Shown here in pieces: positions 9,594-18,900 of a stretch of 64,000 nt of DNA. The DNA is taken from positions 3,731,001 through 3,795,000 of the forward strand of contig NZ_CP044310.1 of NCBI RefSeq assembly GCF_009664365.1, given 5' to 3'. Each line of letters begins with the position of its first letter. Within the stretch, counting starts at the first letter, position 1. The position numbers and the translations under genes are program-made. The stretch is from Paenibacillus xylanilyticus. Its GTDB lineage: Bacteria > Bacillota > Bacilli > Paenibacillales > Paenibacillaceae. Below the pieces are notes generated by a model. The model did no database searches. It worked only from the letters and a program-made list of their open reading frames with translations, and was not told the DNA's origin.

Positions 9594-10535
9594 TCAGACA
9601 ATGCCTTGACCGCGAACTTTCTTGGATAGAATGTTAACACTGAAGAGCAGCAGGACACTGATGACGGTTTTGAAAATGCCCACTGCTGTGGAGTACGAGT
9701 AATCCCCGGTCACAAGGCCGAGCCGATATACATAAAGGTCAAGCACTTCAATCCGGTCTGCTATCATGACATTGCTAAATACGAGATATTGCTCGAATCC
9801 CGCAGAGAGCAGGTTACTGACCGAGAGCAGCAAGAGCACAATGAAGGTCGGCATGATGCTCGGCAGCGTAATATGCCAAATGGTGCGCATGCGTCCCGCG
9901 CCATCCACCTTCGCTGCATCATACTGCTCGCTGTCGATGCCAACGATGGCGGCCAGATAGATAATGGCGCTCCAGCCTGCAGATTTCCACAGCAGCAGCA
10001 ACGTTTGTACCGTCCAGACACGGTCATAGTTGCCCAGGATATCAACTGGGGGGCTGCCGATACCCGTTTTTAACATGATCGAATTGACGGCCCCCTCGGT
10101 GCTAAACATGCTGAATGCTAGAGAGAATACGATAATCCAGCTGATATAATTCGGAAGTGTGGACACGGTCTGCACCAGCCGTTTGAACCAGCCGGAACGA
10201 ACCTCCGAAATCAGGATGGCAAGCAGCATCGGTATGGGGGCTGTTGCAATGGACAACAGGCTCAGTGCCAGCGTATTGGCCAGTACGGGGCCCATCCGCG
10301 GATCATCAAACATGTTGCGGAAATTTTCCAGTCCCAAAAACGGGGTTTGTTGAAGCGGAATGCCTGGTTTGTAATCAAAGAATGCATAGATCCATCCGAA
10401 TAAAGGGACATAACTGAAGGCCAGCGTAAACAGGACGAACGGTGTGGCTAGTAGCAGGAGGTGTATGCCGTCCTTGCGGTTCAACTTGCCAGCTCTTTGC
10501 TTTACAGAGCTGTTCAGGGTCTCGGTACGTTGCAT
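9594..10535 (-). CDS. Sugar ABC transporter permease, MalF/LplB type
   Basis: The ATG at 10535 (MQRTETLNSS) is chosen because AAAGGAG lies 8 nt before it; upstream in-frame ATGs lack such a site. The 313-residue product has about six membrane helices, starting with LLLLATPFVLFTLAFSYVPLFGWIYAF around residue 28. The EAA loop reads EQYDAAKVDGAGRMRTIWHITLPSI. This is the LplB subgroup (short N-terminus, FLGLENFRNMF). It forms a heterodimer with the downstream LplC-type permease. It is the first gene of the second minus-strand operon, which has its own regulatory region after the kinase terminator. Confidence 0.95.
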   Translation of the reverse strand: MQRTETLNSSVKQRAGKLNRKDGIHLLLLATPFVLFTLAFSYVPLFGWIYAFFDYKPGIPLQQTPFLGLENFRNMFDDPRMGPVLANTLALSLLSIATAPIPMLLAILISEVRSGWFKRLVQTVSTLPNYISWIIVFSLAFSMFSTEGAVNSIMLKTGIGSPPVDILGNYDRVWTVQTLLLLWKSAGWSAIIYLAAIVGIDSEQYDAAKVDGAGRMRTIWHITLPSIMPTFIVLLLLSVSNLLSAGFEQYLVFSNVMIADRIEVLDLYVYRLGLVTGDYSYSTAVGIFKTVISVLLLFSVNILSKKVRGQGIV

Positions 10536-10581
10536 ATGAATTTCTCCTTTGTGCATGTGCTTTCGTTTGGGCTTATTCATA

Positions 10582-10595
10582 TGGTAACGCTTTCT
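10582..10595. promoter_or_regulatory. cre-like site in the leader of the permease operon
   Basis: TGGTAACGCTTTCT matches 12 of 14 positions of the CcpA site consensus, read as TGWNANCGNTTWCA, with the central CG intact. It lies about 47 bp upstream of the permease start, where CcpA binding could block promoter escape or elongation. Two mismatches make this a weak prediction. Confidence 0.35.
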
Positions 10596-10603
10596 TTTCT
10601 TCA

Positions 10604-10688
10604 CTTGAATGAAGAATCCCTTGATCTGCTTGAAAAAAACAATGCTGCCTCACCAGCTCACTTGAAAAATTTTAGACTTTTGCTTGAA
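10604..10688 (-). promoter_or_regulatory. Four TTCAAG repeats upstream of the permease operon
   Basis: On the minus strand TTCAAG followed by C or T occurs four times, at 10688-10683, 10666-10661, 10634-10629 and 10609-10604. The starts are 22, 32 and 25 bp apart, so two of the intervals are near whole helical turns. They lie between the kinase-operon terminator and the permease gene, which is where the neighbouring YesN-type regulator would be expected to act. No clear -35/-10 pair is visible, which fits an activator-dependent promoter. Confidence 0.35.
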
Positions 10689-10708
10689 CAAATCCACCAC
10701 CACATTAT

Positions 10709-10753
10709 AAAAAAACGCCCTCATGTGCTGCCTTCCGGCCAAGCTCACGAGAG
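10709..10753 (-). terminator. Intrinsic terminator of the GH140/regulator/kinase operon
   Basis: Minus-strand CTCTCGTGAGC (10753-10743) pairs with GCACATGAGGG (10728-10718) with one mismatch, followed two bases later by seven Ts (10715-10709). It lies about 60 bp after the kinase stop and separates that operon from the permease operon. Confidence 0.65.
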
Positions 10754-10813
10754 CATCGATCATTTTGTGTTCGAATGTTGCTGTACCATCATATCCAGAC
10801 ATAAGCTCCTGTT

Positions 10814-12637
10814 TTACAGTCGGTGAACCGGCAATGTAACGATCGCCTTAGCCCCCTGCTCAGCAGGAACGAAGTGAATGCCGAAATCCGGACCATAATA
10901 TAATCGAATCCGTTTATTGACGTTATTGAGCCCGATTCCACTTCCGCCAACGGTGGATTTGGGTGGTTCACCGCTTGCCAGCTTTTCGTTGAGTGCATTG
11001 ATGCTCTCCCTATCCATGCCAATGCCGGAATCTGTGATGCATACCATCAGACGATCATGATCGCCAGAGACACTGATCCTGATCTGGATGGCAAAGTCAT
11101 CGCTCTGTCTGCCTGATGCAATGGAATTCTCCAGCAGCGGCTGCAGAATAAAGCGCGGAACCTGACAATCCATCCACTGCTCATCGACGTCTATCGTGAA
11201 CGTAATGTTATTGTTGAATCGCATGTTGATGATTTTCAAATAGTTGTCCACATACGACAGCTCGTCACGCAGGGAACACATTGAATCTTTGCTGGAGAAA
11301 ACTGGACGCAGAATATTTCCGAGAGCCACAATCGTATTAACAATGTTGTCAGCCTTCACGATAACAGCCATCCAGCGGATCATATTCAGCGTGTTATACA
11401 AGAAATGGGGATTAATCTGATATTGCAATGCCTCCAGCTCAAGCTCCCTCTTCTTCTCTTGAATCTCATTGTTTTTATCCACCAGCTCAACCATGCTGAG
11501 CGACATCTCGTTAAAGCGGCGGATAACCGTGCCCAGCTCATTATTCGGAACATGATCCACGGTGACCCCGAGTTCACCGCGACTCATATCTTTCATTTTG
11601 CTGGACAATTGGTTCAGTGGTTTGATGATTTTGCGCAACCAGAAGTATGAGGCGATAAATATGGCGAGCACGCTAATCGAGAATACCAGTACCAGCATTC
11701 GTTGAACACCCAGGATCTGATCGGCATACTGGCTGAGCGGAATTTCCTTCAGGAGATACCAGCCGCCGTCATGGAGTTTGTAATATACAACCTGCATGCT
11801 GCGTCCACCTTTTTCGTCATCCAAACTTCCGTAAGCTCCGTCCGCCAGCTCCACACCGGGTTTCAAGTGACTCTGCGTACCTACCCGATCCGCCTCACTG
11901 GCCGATAAAACCGTTCCCTCAGCGTTCGCGATATACATGTCTCCTTCTTCGCTGTTCAGCGCTGTAGAGTAGATGGATGACAGATAGCGTTCATCAATAT
12001 TGATGATCAGTGTGGCACTTGTTGTTGGATCATAGATTGCACGAGTTCCCCGCATCAGACTGATTAGATAGCCGTCATCTTTGCCGGTGAGATAAGGGTT
12101 GTAGAATGATTTTTTGATCCCGGAATGGATAATCAGCTGAGGATACTGTTCAAGCGTCTGAAGGAAGGGTTCGGAGGTGAAGAAGCTCTTCTGCCATGCA
12201 TCCCGATCGTAAACGAGCGTCCGCTTCTGGCTTCCTCCAACCGCTCCCAGGTTGTTCGCCGTAATATAGATGGAATCGATATAATTGTAGTTGTCAATAA
12301 AATCCGCAATGACGCGCTGCACATCGTTTTTGGATTCGAGGAATTCCTCTTCCGTTTTCTCCGAAATTTTGTACAAAAACCGCTGAATGTGTTCATCTCG
12401 CAGAAAAAGCATGGATAACCGATCAATCTCCTTCACCAGTCCGCCGATATTATGGTCAAGCTGCTGAAACTGCTGGTATAGCAGGCGTTCATTTTGAATC
12501 TTGATCATGTTTTGCATAAAGGAATAAATAAAATAAGAAGCCCCAGCCAGTACGGCGAGGCTGATGACCATAATATAGAGAATTAGCTGGGTTCTCAGCT
12601 GTCTGGAATCAAAAAGCGATTGGAGGGATTTCTTCAT
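10814..12637 (-). CDS. YesM-type membrane sensor histidine kinase
   Basis: 607 residues. Membrane helices lie at about 17-38 and 311-334 and bracket a roughly 270-residue extracellular sensor. A HAMP linker covers about 335-390. The His_kinase (LytS-like) phosphoacceptor is His411 in QINPHFLYNTLNMIRW. The ATPase domain has an N-box (FILQPLLENSI) and a glycine box ending GGSGIGLNNV. The start codon overlaps the stop of the upstream regulator gene by one base (TAATG), so the two are translationally coupled. Paired YesM/YesN systems sense extracellular glycans or their binding protein and switch on neighbouring import and hydrolase genes (family knowledge). The signal here is probably a product of the pectin-type substrate. 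Confidence 0.95.
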   Translation of the reverse strand: MKKSLQSLFDSRQLRTQLILYIMVISLAVLAGASYFIYSFMQNMIKIQNERLLYQQFQQLDHNIGGLVKEIDRLSMLFLRDEHIQRFLYKISEKTEEEFLESKNDVQRVIADFIDNYNYIDSIYITANNLGAVGGSQKRTLVYDRDAWQKSFFTSEPFLQTLEQYPQLIIHSGIKKSFYNPYLTGKDDGYLISLMRGTRAIYDPTTSATLIINIDERYLSSIYSTALNSEEGDMYIANAEGTVLSASEADRVGTQSHLKPGVELADGAYGSLDDEKGGRSMQVVYYKLHDGGWYLLKEIPLSQYADQILGVQRMLVLVFSISVLAIFIASYFWLRKIIKPLNQLSSKMKDMSRGELGVTVDHVPNNELGTVIRRFNEMSLSMVELVDKNNEIQEKKRELELEALQYQINPHFLYNTLNMIRWMAVIVKADNIVNTIVALGNILRPVFSSKDSMCSLRDELSYVDNYLKIINMRFNNNITFTIDVDEQWMDCQVPRFILQPLLENSIASGRQSDDFAIQIRISVSGDHDRLMVCITDSGIGMDRESINALNEKLASGEPPKSTVGGSGIGLNNVNKRIRLYYGPDFGIHFVPAEQGAKAIVTLPVHRL

Positions 12638-14256
12638 TAGGGCACCCTCTTGTCTTTGTTCGTCGTTTGTCTGCGATATTCATTCGGATTAAGACCGGTG
12701 ATTTTTTTGAAAACCTTGCTGAAATACGTGTACTCCGGCGAAAATCCAACCAAAGCGGGCACATCGGAAGAACGCAGCTGACTTTGGGCAAGCAGCTCCT
12801 TTGCCCTTTCAATTCGGTATCGGTTTACATAATCGATATACGTAATCTGCAGCTCTCTGCGGAACAGGTTACTAAGGTATCCCGGGCTTAATCCAACATG
12901 ATCTGCAACCATTTGAAGACTAATGTTTTCCGTATAATGTCGCTTCACGTACTCAATGGCCCGGGTGATCTCATCACTCATTTGTAAGCGTTTGCTAATA
13001 AATTCAACCAACGTATCCATATATACGAGTACCTGGTCGAGCATATCCGGCATCGTGTCACAAGTTTCCAGATTCTCGGTCATGCTGAGCAGCAGCGTTT
13101 TTTCGTTGTTATGATCATATACATGCGTATTGACCCACTGCACGAACTGGTAGATGGTGATCTCCATGGATTTTCGCTCTTGGTTCATGCCACGTTCCAT
13201 CTCATCCAGCCATTCATCATATTCTTTCTCTTTGAGTTTTGGCAGCAATTCTCGAATGGATGTGTGGTTTCGAATCTGTTCAAGCCTGGCAAGCACACCA
13301 GTATAGTCAGCCCGCCCGGTTCCTTGATGCTGCTGTCCGGAGCCTGTGATGAATTTGCGCTGCAATGCCCGTTGTGCTTCGGCGTATTGTCTGGGGAGCG
13401 AATCATACCCTCCGTTGACACTGCTGATCCCAAACGAAACGGTACTGTTAAAATAATGGCGAATGGTATCCTGAATATGTTCGAGCAGTTGACGAATTTC
13501 CTGCACGATGGCTTGTTCGGACAGCAGATCAGCAAAATGCAGCACAAGTGCGTAGTGCCGGTCGTTAATCTGAACTGCTTCTCCTCGTTTATAACCGGAC
13601 ATAATCTCGCTTAATATGTTTAACAGCGACATCTTGACCAGATGACCATGCTCATCCCGGAAACGTTCCTTGAGCGAAACATACCGGTCCACTTCCATCA
13701 CGCAAACGACCAAGCGAACAGGCGAGAGGCGAAGGCCGCTGTCTGTAATGAAACTGGCAAATTCCTCCGCTGAAAAGATACGGTAGAACATAAAATCCTT
13801 AAACATCTTTTCCTTCACAAGCTCCATATCCGGGGATGCTGCAGCTGCTCTGCCCTGAACATGGGTTGAGTTATGCTGCTGATCCAGCTCTTCCCTGACC
13901 CCGGTCAACACTTGCTCAATCTCTTCTTCCGTCATCGTCAGCTTCAGAATATAACTGGATACGTCCAGTGTAAGTGCTTTGCGAGCAAGCTCGAACTCTT
14001 CCAAACAAGATAGCACAACGACACGCGTATATTTGTCCTGCTTGCGGATGTTGGAGATCAGCTCCATGCCATCCATTCTTGGCATACTGATATCGGTAAT
14101 GACCACATCGGGTTTCTCGCGCTCATAATAGTCCCATGCAGATTGGCCATCCGGAAAATCGGCGGACACCTTAAGCCCAAATTTGCTCCATTCGACGGAA
14201 TTTTTCAGTCCGATGCGAACCAGCATTTCATCCTCGACAATCATTACCTTATACAT
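12637..14256 (-). CDS. YesN-type response regulator, receiver plus AraC-type DNA-binding domain
   Basis: 539 residues. The N-terminal receiver has the acidic pair in MIVEDE, the phosphoacceptor Asp55 in VVITDISMP, and the conserved switch residues. A long middle region links to an AraC/XylS double helix-turn-helix at about 435-535 (ENISLQMVADHVGLSPGYLSNLFRREL, then DVPALVGFSPEYTYFSKVFKKITG). It is cotranscribed with the kinase downstream and with the GH140-like gene upstream (3-nt gap, AAAGGGG 8 nt before its ATG). It probably activates the permease operon and perhaps its own operon. Confidence 0.95.
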   Translation of the reverse strand: MYKVMIVEDEMLVRIGLKNSVEWSKFGLKVSADFPDGQSAWDYYEREKPDVVITDISMPRMDGMELISNIRKQDKYTRVVVLSCLEEFELARKALTLDVSSYILKLTMTEEEIEQVLTGVREELDQQHNSTHVQGRAAAASPDMELVKEKMFKDFMFYRIFSAEEFASFITDSGLRLSPVRLVVCVMEVDRYVSLKERFRDEHGHLVKMSLLNILSEIMSGYKRGEAVQINDRHYALVLHFADLLSEQAIVQEIRQLLEHIQDTIRHYFNSTVSFGISSVNGGYDSLPRQYAEAQRALQRKFITGSGQQHQGTGRADYTGVLARLEQIRNHTSIRELLPKLKEKEYDEWLDEMERGMNQERKSMEITIYQFVQWVNTHVYDHNNEKTLLLSMTENLETCDTMPDMLDQVLVYMDTLVEFISKRLQMSDEITRAIEYVKRHYTENISLQMVADHVGLSPGYLSNLFRRELQITYIDYVNRYRIERAKELLAQSQLRSSDVPALVGFSPEYTYFSKVFKKITGLNPNEYRRQTTNKDKRVP

Positions 14257-14259
14257 GCA

Positions 14260-15654
14260 TCAAACCCCTTTCAAAATCAAAATCCAGTCGTTCCCTCTTC
14301 CGCTGGTTGGGGCTGTGAAACGTTTAATGCCTTGGTTCGGTATTGTAGAATCTGTAGAAACTTCGGTCGTGCCTCCTGTTCTGGGGCAAAACCATATGGC
14401 TTTGACCTGTTTGCCCTCAATATACCCCATGACCACGTCAACATACAAGCCACTGGGCAGATATATGTAAGCGTTATATTTATTCTGTGCAGCAACAGCG
14501 TAATTGGCACCTGTACGGTTGAGGTGAATCAGTTGTGAATTGGGTCTCCAATCCGGACCGATCTCCTCTTCAAGCAGAGTACGAACATGACGCATCTGTT
14601 CCGCTCCTGGACGATGCAGTGCTTCACGCCAGGATATGATGAAATAATCGCCCATGCTGTTTGATTCAGCCAGATCATCCGTTCCCTGATACATAGACCA
14701 TATCGAATGATGACCATATGTGTGACCCAGCGCGCCTGAGAATAACGCATAATATGCAGCTCTTCTCACATCGGCTGCATCGAAATAGCCTTGTTCACCC
14801 CTGAACCCGACGGGAATATCCTCGTAGCATGGCTCCGCATCCAGCGTCGGTTTAACGGGCACACGTTCATAATCTTGTTGTACACGCCTGTTGTTGGTAA
14901 TCTCTCGCTCTCCATGTCCAGACTGAATCATATTGAAATCCAGCCAGGACTCATCATGAAGCTGGCGGGAAGATGAATCACAACCGGGCGGATGGAAGGT
15001 CATAAGTTGCCGTGCACCGCCTTGTTTGAGCCCTTGTGCCATGGACGTGACAATGTCAAAATGACGTTTCGTTTCCAGTGGACGGTCCCCTCCCAGCACC
15101 CAAACGATCTGATGGTAATCAGCATATCTCTCACCTAGCCACTTCCCGTAAATAAACGCAGTTTCTGGTGTAAATATCTCCGGCCCTTTCCCCCACTTCT
15201 TATTAAACTTGTCACCCCAAGTCGGCAGCAGTGCCACATAGAGTCCAAGGCTATCTGCAAGGTCAAGTATGTAATCCACATGATCCCAATAGGAGTAAGT
15301 TCCCTCGGTATCCGGTCGGGTTGGATCTGGTTCACCTTCTCCATTCATATACAAGGGCAGTCTGCCCTGTGCATTTTCCGTTGTGACACCACTAAACTCC
15401 GCAAGCAGCACGGTCTGAATGACGGTGAAGCCCTGTGCTGCCCTTGTACGTAAATACTGCTCGCTCTCTTCCTGTTTCAGGCGATGAAGCAGTTCCCAAG
15501 CCGTGTCTCCCAGCCAGAAAAAAGGAACACCCTGCGATGTCTCCAGATAGCGACCGTTCGCAGCAACCCGAAGGGCAGCAAGGGTACGATTGTTATTTTC
15601 AAAGTGTAATGGATTGCATCGTTCTCTGTTCGCTTCGCTGTTTGACGTATTCAT
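14260..15654 (-). CDS. DUF4038/GH140-like glycoside hydrolase (apiosidase-like)
   Basis: The ATG at 15654 (MNTSNSEAN) is preferred: GGAAGG lies 11 nt before it, and the upstream extension is not protein-like. The 465-residue product carries the DUF4038 TIM barrel: FFWLGDTAWELLHRL near residue 45, IVWVLGGDRPLE with a probable catalytic Asp, KPTLDAEPCYED with a probable catalytic Glu, and GHTYGHHSIWSMYQG. A small beta-sandwich (collagen-binding-2 type) follows from about 370. In characterised GH140 enzymes this fold removes apiose-capped chains from rhamnogalacturonan II. DUF4038 is broader than that, so the substrate is inference. No signal peptide is seen. It is the first gene of the sensor operon and sits opposite the GH39-like gene across a shared cre site. 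Confidence 0.82.
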   Translation of the reverse strand: MNTSNSEANRERCNPLHFENNNRTLAALRVAANGRYLETSQGVPFFWLGDTAWELLHRLKQEESEQYLRTRAAQGFTVIQTVLLAEFSGVTTENAQGRLPLYMNGEGEPDPTRPDTEGTYSYWDHVDYILDLADSLGLYVALLPTWGDKFNKKWGKGPEIFTPETAFIYGKWLGERYADYHQIVWVLGGDRPLETKRHFDIVTSMAQGLKQGGARQLMTFHPPGCDSSSRQLHDESWLDFNMIQSGHGEREITNNRRVQQDYERVPVKPTLDAEPCYEDIPVGFRGEQGYFDAADVRRAAYYALFSGALGHTYGHHSIWSMYQGTDDLAESNSMGDYFIISWREALHRPGAEQMRHVRTLLEEEIGPDWRPNSQLIHLNRTGANYAVAAQNKYNAYIYLPSGLYVDVVMGYIEGKQVKAIWFCPRTGGTTEVSTDSTIPNQGIKRFTAPTSGRGNDWILILKGV

Positions 15655-15822
15655 AGCATGTGTCACCTTCCTAACGTTTGTTCTCTTATCAAGAGCATAG
15701 AATGCATATTTCGTTTCGTAAAGGCCGTTTCCGAGCAAAATCGTTCAACTGCGCTTTGTTTTGTTCAACCTGAGCGACTTTTTTTCAACTGTTTCAGTGG
15801 ATAATTCAAATCCGTATTTTAA

Positions 15823-15836
15823 TGAAAACGCTATCA
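15823..15836. promoter_or_regulatory. Perfect cre (CcpA) site between divergent genes
   Basis: TGAAAACGCTATCA matches all 14 positions of TGWAANCGNTNWCA. It lies about 100 bp before the plus-strand GH39-like gene and about 170 bp before the minus-strand GH140-like gene, so CcpA could repress either or both when preferred sugars are present. The consensus is established for Bacillus; its role here is inferred from position. Confidence 0.75.
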
Positions 15837-15845
15837 TTTTAATTG

Positions 15846-15909
15846 CCGCAAGCAGATTACCGCACAGAAGGTCTACATGAGATCCTGGCTTCTGTATTCT
15901 GCCTTGCGG
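15846..15909 (+). other. Long stem-loop in the leader of the GH39-like gene
   Basis: CCGCAAGCAGA (15846-15856) pairs with TCTGCCTTGCGG (15898-15909) with one bulged base. Inside it ACAGAAG (15864-15870) pairs with CTTCTGT (15889-15895) around an 18-nt loop. The element lies between the cre/promoter area and the RBS at 15921-15927. There is no U-run, so it is not a terminator. It may be a stabilising 5' structure or a protein-binding or regulatory leader. Confidence 0.5.
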
Positions 15910-15934
15910 TATACCACAATAAAGGAGAGCTGAG

Positions 15935-18900
15935 ATGAAAAGTAAATCTGGTTATCGAACCTCAAGGTGGGGGATTTCGCTCCTCATTACCACGATGCTC
16001 ACTTCGTTAATTCCCGTTTCTCCCCAAGCATATGCAGCAGTTCAGAGCCAGAACCAGAGACAGAATGAGAACAGCACCAGTCATACCATAACGATTGATA
16101 CAAGTGATGTTATTCAGGATGATTTTCTCGGCGTTGGAGTCAATACCATTCCAACAGCACTCATGCCCGGTCAGACTCAATATGGGTATACGGAAGCCCA
16201 CTGGGAGGTGGATAAAAAGCGAATACAGACCATTGAACCCAAGGTTGCCAGAGTATGGTTCCAGATCGACTGGATGGAGCCTACGAAAGGTACGTACACA
16301 TGGGACAGTGCCAAAATGAAAGCTTTTTACAAATATCTCGACGCCTTTAAAACCGCTGGAACGGAAGTCGAATTGAACTTCGGCTGGAAAGTTGGATCGA
16401 CCGTACACGATTGGTTCCCGATACCGGGAATTGATCCGTGGACAAGTGCACCGGCTGATCTGGATGCTTATGCGGCTTCCGCATCCGCTCTGCTTGAGGA
16501 ATTGATTCATAACCGAGGATATGACAATGTGAAGTATCTGACGTTTTATAATGAGCCTAACGGAAGTTGGGACTTTGAAGCTCCCGGTGATCAGAAAGCC
16601 TATTACGCTGAGATGGTCAATAAAACAAGTGCCAGACTGACTGCGGACGGACTCCGCGATCTGATCGAAATCTGGGGGCCCGAAGAGACAGGCGCTCCTG
16701 CCTGGATTGAGTACATGAAAGAGCATGCGGATGACGCCATTGATGGATACAGCTTTCACGTTTATGGAGAATCCTACGATGGACTGGGCAGCACCTTCGC
16801 GCAGCGGAAAGAATACGTGGGGGATAAACCGCTCCATTTAACCGAATTTGGGTGGGCAGACGACAACGCCAGCAACTGGGATGCCGGATATGCAAATTCA
16901 GTGATTCAGACAGCCAATATGGGTGTGAAATCAGCTCTGATGTGGCAGTTAAATGGGGTATGGACCAATGATCCTACAGGTGGAACGAACGGTACGTATA
17001 CGATGTGGGATGCATTGCCCCTGGGGCTGAACCCTCGCAAAACATTTTACATCGCTGGCATGCTGAACCGCTATATTCCTGAGCACAGTGAGGTTTTGGC
17101 TGTAGATACGAACGGCTCAACCGACGTTCGCGCAGCAGCGTTCAGAGACAACGACGGCCATTATACCGTACTCGTCGAAGCAAAAGCAGGTACGGAAAAA
17201 GAAATTACCCTGGATTTTGGCAGTACTGCGGTAAATAATACGATCCGTAAAATGGTATACAAAAACGATATCCTTCAAGAACCAAATGCGATCCTTCCAC
17301 CTGTAACAGCAACTTTTCCAGGGGGAGCTATGTTAACCGATAGCAATGTGAGCGACGATTACAATGTTATCATATATACGACCCAGCCTGCAGAGACGCA
17401 AGTCAAGCTGGATAACGTAAATCCTACCGTCCGCTCGGGGGATTCCATTACGCTTGGAGCAGAGGTCATTGATAACATCGGAAGTGTGACTTGGAGCGTC
17501 GTTGGACAAAACAATGGCACCATTAACAGCGCTAGCGGCGTATATCAAGCACCCCAAGTGACAGACGAAACGTTAATCGCAGTTCGCGCAACGAGTACGG
17601 CCGATCCGTCGGCATATGGTGTCGTTCTGGTACGCGTCCTGCCTTCGTCACTGGCCGGCAAAGTTGAAGTTCCAACCTTTAGCCTAGACCGTCACGTGTT
17701 CCCGAGCTCCGAAGTGCTCTATCTGGAGACAGCGACGAGCGGAGCTCAAATCCGTTATACAACCGACGGAAGCGAACCTACAGCTCAGTCGTCCCTTTTC
17801 GTGAGACCTATTATTCTGAACGAAGGTTCACTCGCACTCTACAAGGCCAAAGCGTTCAAAACTGGTATGCAGCCTTCGGGCACCGTATCCTCTCTGTATC
17901 AAATCGGACAGATCAGCAGTTCACCAGACGGGTACAAACTCTGCATGGTTGAAAATGGCGGTGATTGTTATTTTCAGGGAAAAGCCGTTGTTTCCTACGG
18001 CGCAGATGGGTTATTTAATTATTCCATTCAGGAAGATGGTGTTGCCTGCACAAGCGCCATTCTGGGTGATCCCATTCCAGGTGTAAACAAACGCTGCTAT
18101 GTAAACCCTGAAATTCCGGATGAACTTCCCGTGGTTACTTTCTTCAATGCTGGCTTTGAGAAACCTGGTACCACTTCAGCCCGGCCGGGTCCCTTGACCA
18201 ACGGATGGGTGTTCGACAGCCGCTCCGGTGTGCAGCACAATAATGGTCCATTTCAGGCCCCTGCCGCGCCTCAAGGGGTACAAACAGGCTATCTGAAAAC
18301 GGATGGCGGTGTATCGGGCACGCTAAGTCAATCCATCCATTTCAAGCCAGGAACATATCAAATGTCATTTGAGGCGGCTAAACGGACCAGCTTTGGGGGG
18401 ACCCAATCCTTTGATGTTTATTTTGATGATCAGGTGATAGGTTCATATCAGCCCGAGTCCGGCAGCTTCGAAACGTTCAGAACAGATGCCTTCGAGACAA
18501 CGGGTGGAAAACATACAATCCAATTTGTGGCGACTACGACTCAAGGGGACAACACCGCCTTTATCGATGACGTTAGAATTACACTGCCACTAACCCCTGA
18601 GGACCCCTATATCAGTAATTCAAGCTTTGAGTCACCTGTGGTTACTCATCCGACAGGTGTGTTGAGCGGGATTACTGCGGATTGGAGTTTTAATGATCAG
18701 TCCGGTATCCTGCGCAATGGCAGCAGCATGACCTCCATGAATGCACCCACCGGGCTGCAGGCTGCTTTTGTTCGAAGCCAGAATGGTGTTCAAGGTTCAA
18801 TTCATCAGTCCGTAACGTTCCCGGCAGGAAGTTACGTCTTAAACCTGAAAGCAGCTGCACAGACTGCTCAGCAACCTCAGCCCGTGCAAATTCAAGTGGG

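Noticed and set aside
10704-10709. Perfect TATAAT on the minus strand before the permease operon
   Set aside because: It starts in the T-run of the kinase-operon terminator and has no -35, so it is more likely a by-product of that T-run than a promoter.
16007-16837. 276-codon minus-strand frame inside the GH39-like gene
   Set aside because: The plus strand encodes conserved catalytic motifs through this region, and the antisense product has no family features.
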